Below, piece after piece: positions 62,001 through 64,000 of a DNA stretch of 64,000 bases. The stretch's first letter is position 1. Each line of letters starts with the position of its first letter. Below the pieces are notes generated by a model. That model was not told where the DNA came from and searched no databases. It worked only from the letters and a program-made list of their open reading frames with translations. The stretch is taken from assembly GCA_027559495.1 (NCBI GenBank), contig JAMXSV010000010.1, positions 496,001-560,000 on the forward strand, in the 5' to 3' direction. The translations under genes were made by a program, and so were the position numbers. The stretch is from Aurifilum marmelostoma. Lineage: Eukaryota; Ascomycota; Sordariomycetes; Diaporthales; Cryphonectriaceae.

Positions 62001-64000
62001 GTAAGTGAATCCCCGAGGTCATTCCGTTGGCGACCTTGAGTAACAGCTATTTACCCCCTACAGACAACTACCAGGGAGAAGAGGCAGAAATCGTCCTCGC
62101 CTCGTTGACTCGAAGTAACAACAACGGCGATATTGGCTTCCTCGCTGCCCGTGAACGCCTCAACGTCTTGCTGTCGCGAGCACGCAATTGTCTCGTGATG
62201 TTTGGCAACATGGAGACCTACATGCACAGCAAGAAAGGTAAAGACACCTGGACTCCTTTCTTCGAATCAATGAAGGCCAAGAATCATTTGTATGATGGGC
62301 TGCCCGTCCGGTGTGAGAATCATCCGGAGAAGATCTTCTTGCTCCAGAAACCTGAGGATTTCGACGCGTCCTGTCCAGATGGTGGATGTGCCGAAATTTG
62401 GTAAGCTTCTTTTCTAACACCCTTCTACATTCTACCACTATTGAGGATTATGCATTTCCACGTCCTTTCGGCAACTGACCAGAACACAGCGACGCTCTGC
62501 TGAACTGTGGTCTGCACAAATGCACCATGCGATGCCACCGAATTTCCGACCATTCGAAGATGCCATGCCCTCATACGGTCGAGCTCAACTGCCCTCGCGG
62601 CCACAAGCGGAAGGCCCCTTGTCACAAACAAAAAGATAAATGTCCAAAGTGCGTACAGGAGGACAAGGACGCTGCAAGGAGGATCCAGCGAGATATCAGA
62701 CTCGAGGCAGAGCGCTTGGAGCGCCAGCAAGCGTACAAAAAGGAGCTTGAGGCGATTCAGGATGAGATTGATCACCACCGACGGATCATAAAAGATCAGA
62801 AGGATCAGGAGGATCAAAAGAAAACATTGGACCAACAGCGCGCCGAGCTCGCGGCCTTGAAGGATACGTCGCAGAGGATGTCGAACGCGCCACAGCCCCA
62901 GCCTCCTGCAGCAGACACTTCTCAGCAGGCGACTGATGACCTTGATGTATCTGAAGGCGCCAAGAAAGAATGGGAAACGATGAAGGAGATTGAGGGCGCG
63001 AAGAACAAAGCACTGGATGAGATCATGGGCATGATCGGCCTGGAACAGGTCAAGACGGCCTTCATGGAACTCAAAGACAGAGTTGATACTGCGCTGCGAC
63101 AAGGAGTTTCGATCCAGAAAGAACGCTACAGTTGCTCTCTCCTGGGAAACCCGGGGACGGGGAAGACGACGGTTGCTCGTCTTTACGCCAAGTTTCTCAC
63201 CTCCCTCTCCGTTATACCTGGGTCTTGCTTCCACGAGGACACCGGAGCTAGTCTTGCCAATGCTGGCGTCAGAGGCTGCAAGAAGATCATTGAAGACATG
63301 TTGGACAATGGAGGCGGCGTTTTGTTCATCGATGAAGCGTATCAACTGACATCCGGTAACAGCCAAGGCGGGGGAGCTGTACTCGACTACCTCTTGGCAG
63401 AGGTGGAAAACCTCACCGGCAAGATTGTCTTTGTCCTGGCTGGTTACAATAAGGAGATGGAAACCTTCTTCAGTCACAACCCGGGCCTGTTGTCACGATT
63501 CCCAGGTCAGATAAAGTTTGAGGATTACACGGACGACGAGCTGTTGCGGATCCTTGAGCTCAACATCCGCAAGAAGTACAACGGCCGTATGAAGTGCGAG
63601 GATGGCCTCAGAGGGCTATACTGTCGAATAACCACCAGGAGAGTCGGCAGAGGCCGAGGGAAAGAAGGCTTTGGAAACGCGAGAACGATTGAGAACACCT
63701 TGAAGATCATCTCGACGCGCCAGGCGGTGAGACTATCTCGGCAGCGTCGGGCAGGAAAGAAGCCAGATGACCTACTGTTCACCAAAGAAGACCTCATCGG
63801 CCCCGAACCAGCCAAAGCTTTGGCGAAGAGCAAAGCGTGGCAGGAGTTGCAGAAGCTCATCGGGCTCAAAATGGTCAAGGATGCTGTGAAATCGCTGGTC
63901 GATACCGTCGCCCACAATTATCAGAGAGAATTAGAAGAGAAGCCGATCATCGAGTACTCGCTCAATCGAGTGTGCATTGGCAACCCGGGGACTGGAAAGA
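59081..64000 (+). CDS. SF1 helicase (UPF1/ZNFX1 type) - NFX1 zinc finger - CbxX-type AAA+ protein, 3' end beyond the window
   Basis: Exons 59081-62000, 62064-62400 and 62490 onward, open to the window edge (about 1589 aa seen). Introns of 63 and 89 bp have GTAAGT and GTAAGC donors. Helicase motifs: GPPGTGKS at 492-499, TYTNHALDQFL, EEAG at 756-759 in place of DEAD, GDHKQLRP at 781-788, QKQHRMHP at 824-831, and after intron 1 NYQGEEAEIVLASLTRS with RLNVLLSRARN. Cys/His-rich NFX1-type zinc fingers follow (CDALLNCGLHKCTMRCHRISDH), then a long charged coiled coil of about 100 residues. A first AAA+ module has GNPGTGKT at 1305-1312 and LFIDEAYQL near 1365; a second begins at the very end (GNPGTGK). 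The helicase-NFX1 part resembles animal ZNFX1 and the fission yeast RNAi-linked helicase Hrr1; CbxX/SpoVK AAA+ domains are remodelling ATPases. Role in RNA surveillance or defence is inferred. Confidence 0.9.

Noticed and set aside
62425..63477. 350-aa minus-strand frame
   Set aside because: Exactly antisense to the NFX1/AAA+ exon with its Walker motifs; GC-rich codon bias keeps the reverse frame open.
1..64000. tRNA or rRNA genes
   Set aside because: No sequence with a TTCRA B-box in a foldable cloverleaf context was found by eye; a covariance-model scan would be decisive.

Overview
The window looks like a chromosome segment of a filamentous ascomycete (Pezizomycotina, most likely a Sordariomycete). 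Evidence: fungus-restricted families (HET domain, CBM1, Zn2Cys6/fungal_trans, Fig1, ankyrin/CorA-like, NFX1 helicase fused to AAA+ modules), introns mostly 50-130 bp with GTAAGT-like donors and CTAAC/CTGAC branch points, GC-rich coding sequence, and long gene-poor stretches full of simple repeats. I see no virus, transposon, CRISPR array, rRNA or tRNA.

Layout. 1-6185: no gene. 6186-7284 (+): bZIP-like factor. 7285-12936: no gene. 12937-14388 (+): CIA30-domain protein with a 619-bp first intron. 15044-16361 (+): predicted NYN/PIN-fold protein, frame-broken at a G6 run. 17859-20048 (+): HET protein. 20862-21859 (+): secreted CBM1 protein. 21860-28284: no gene. 28285-29424 (+): DHDPS/KDG-aldolase family enzyme. 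31352-35668 (-): ten-exon ankyrin/CorA-like membrane protein. 36157-37380 (+): Fig1-family membrane protein. 37921-40232 (-) MAK5 and 40548-41851 (+) TRM7 share a 315-bp promoter region. 41856-42452 (-): GNAT acetyltransferase, stop-to-stop with TRM7. 44153-47379 (+): secreted Ser/Thr/Pro-rich mucin-like protein. 48919-51748 (-): Zn2Cys6 transcription factor. 56574-58110 (-): fungal protein often mislabelled geranylgeranyl pyrophosphate synthetase. 59081 to the window end (+): large SF1 helicase-NFX1 zinc finger-AAA+ protein, cut by the window edge.

Themes. MAK5 (60S biogenesis) and TRM7 (tRNA 2'-O-methylation) form a divergent translation-related pair. HET, ankyrin/CorA-like, Fig1, mucin-like and CBM1 proteins are typical fungal surface, fusion or recognition genes. 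The helicase-NFX1-AAA+ gene with its divergently transcribed Cys-tailed neighbour is the most interesting candidate module, plausibly RNA surveillance or defence, but this is inference from domains.

One sequence-level pattern dominates. Five G6/C6 runs in four otherwise convincing genes each carry exactly one surplus base that breaks the frame, and one of those genes has two further poly-C breaks. This points to homopolymer miscalls in the assembly rather than four independent pseudogenes, and an automatic annotation of this window would split those genes.
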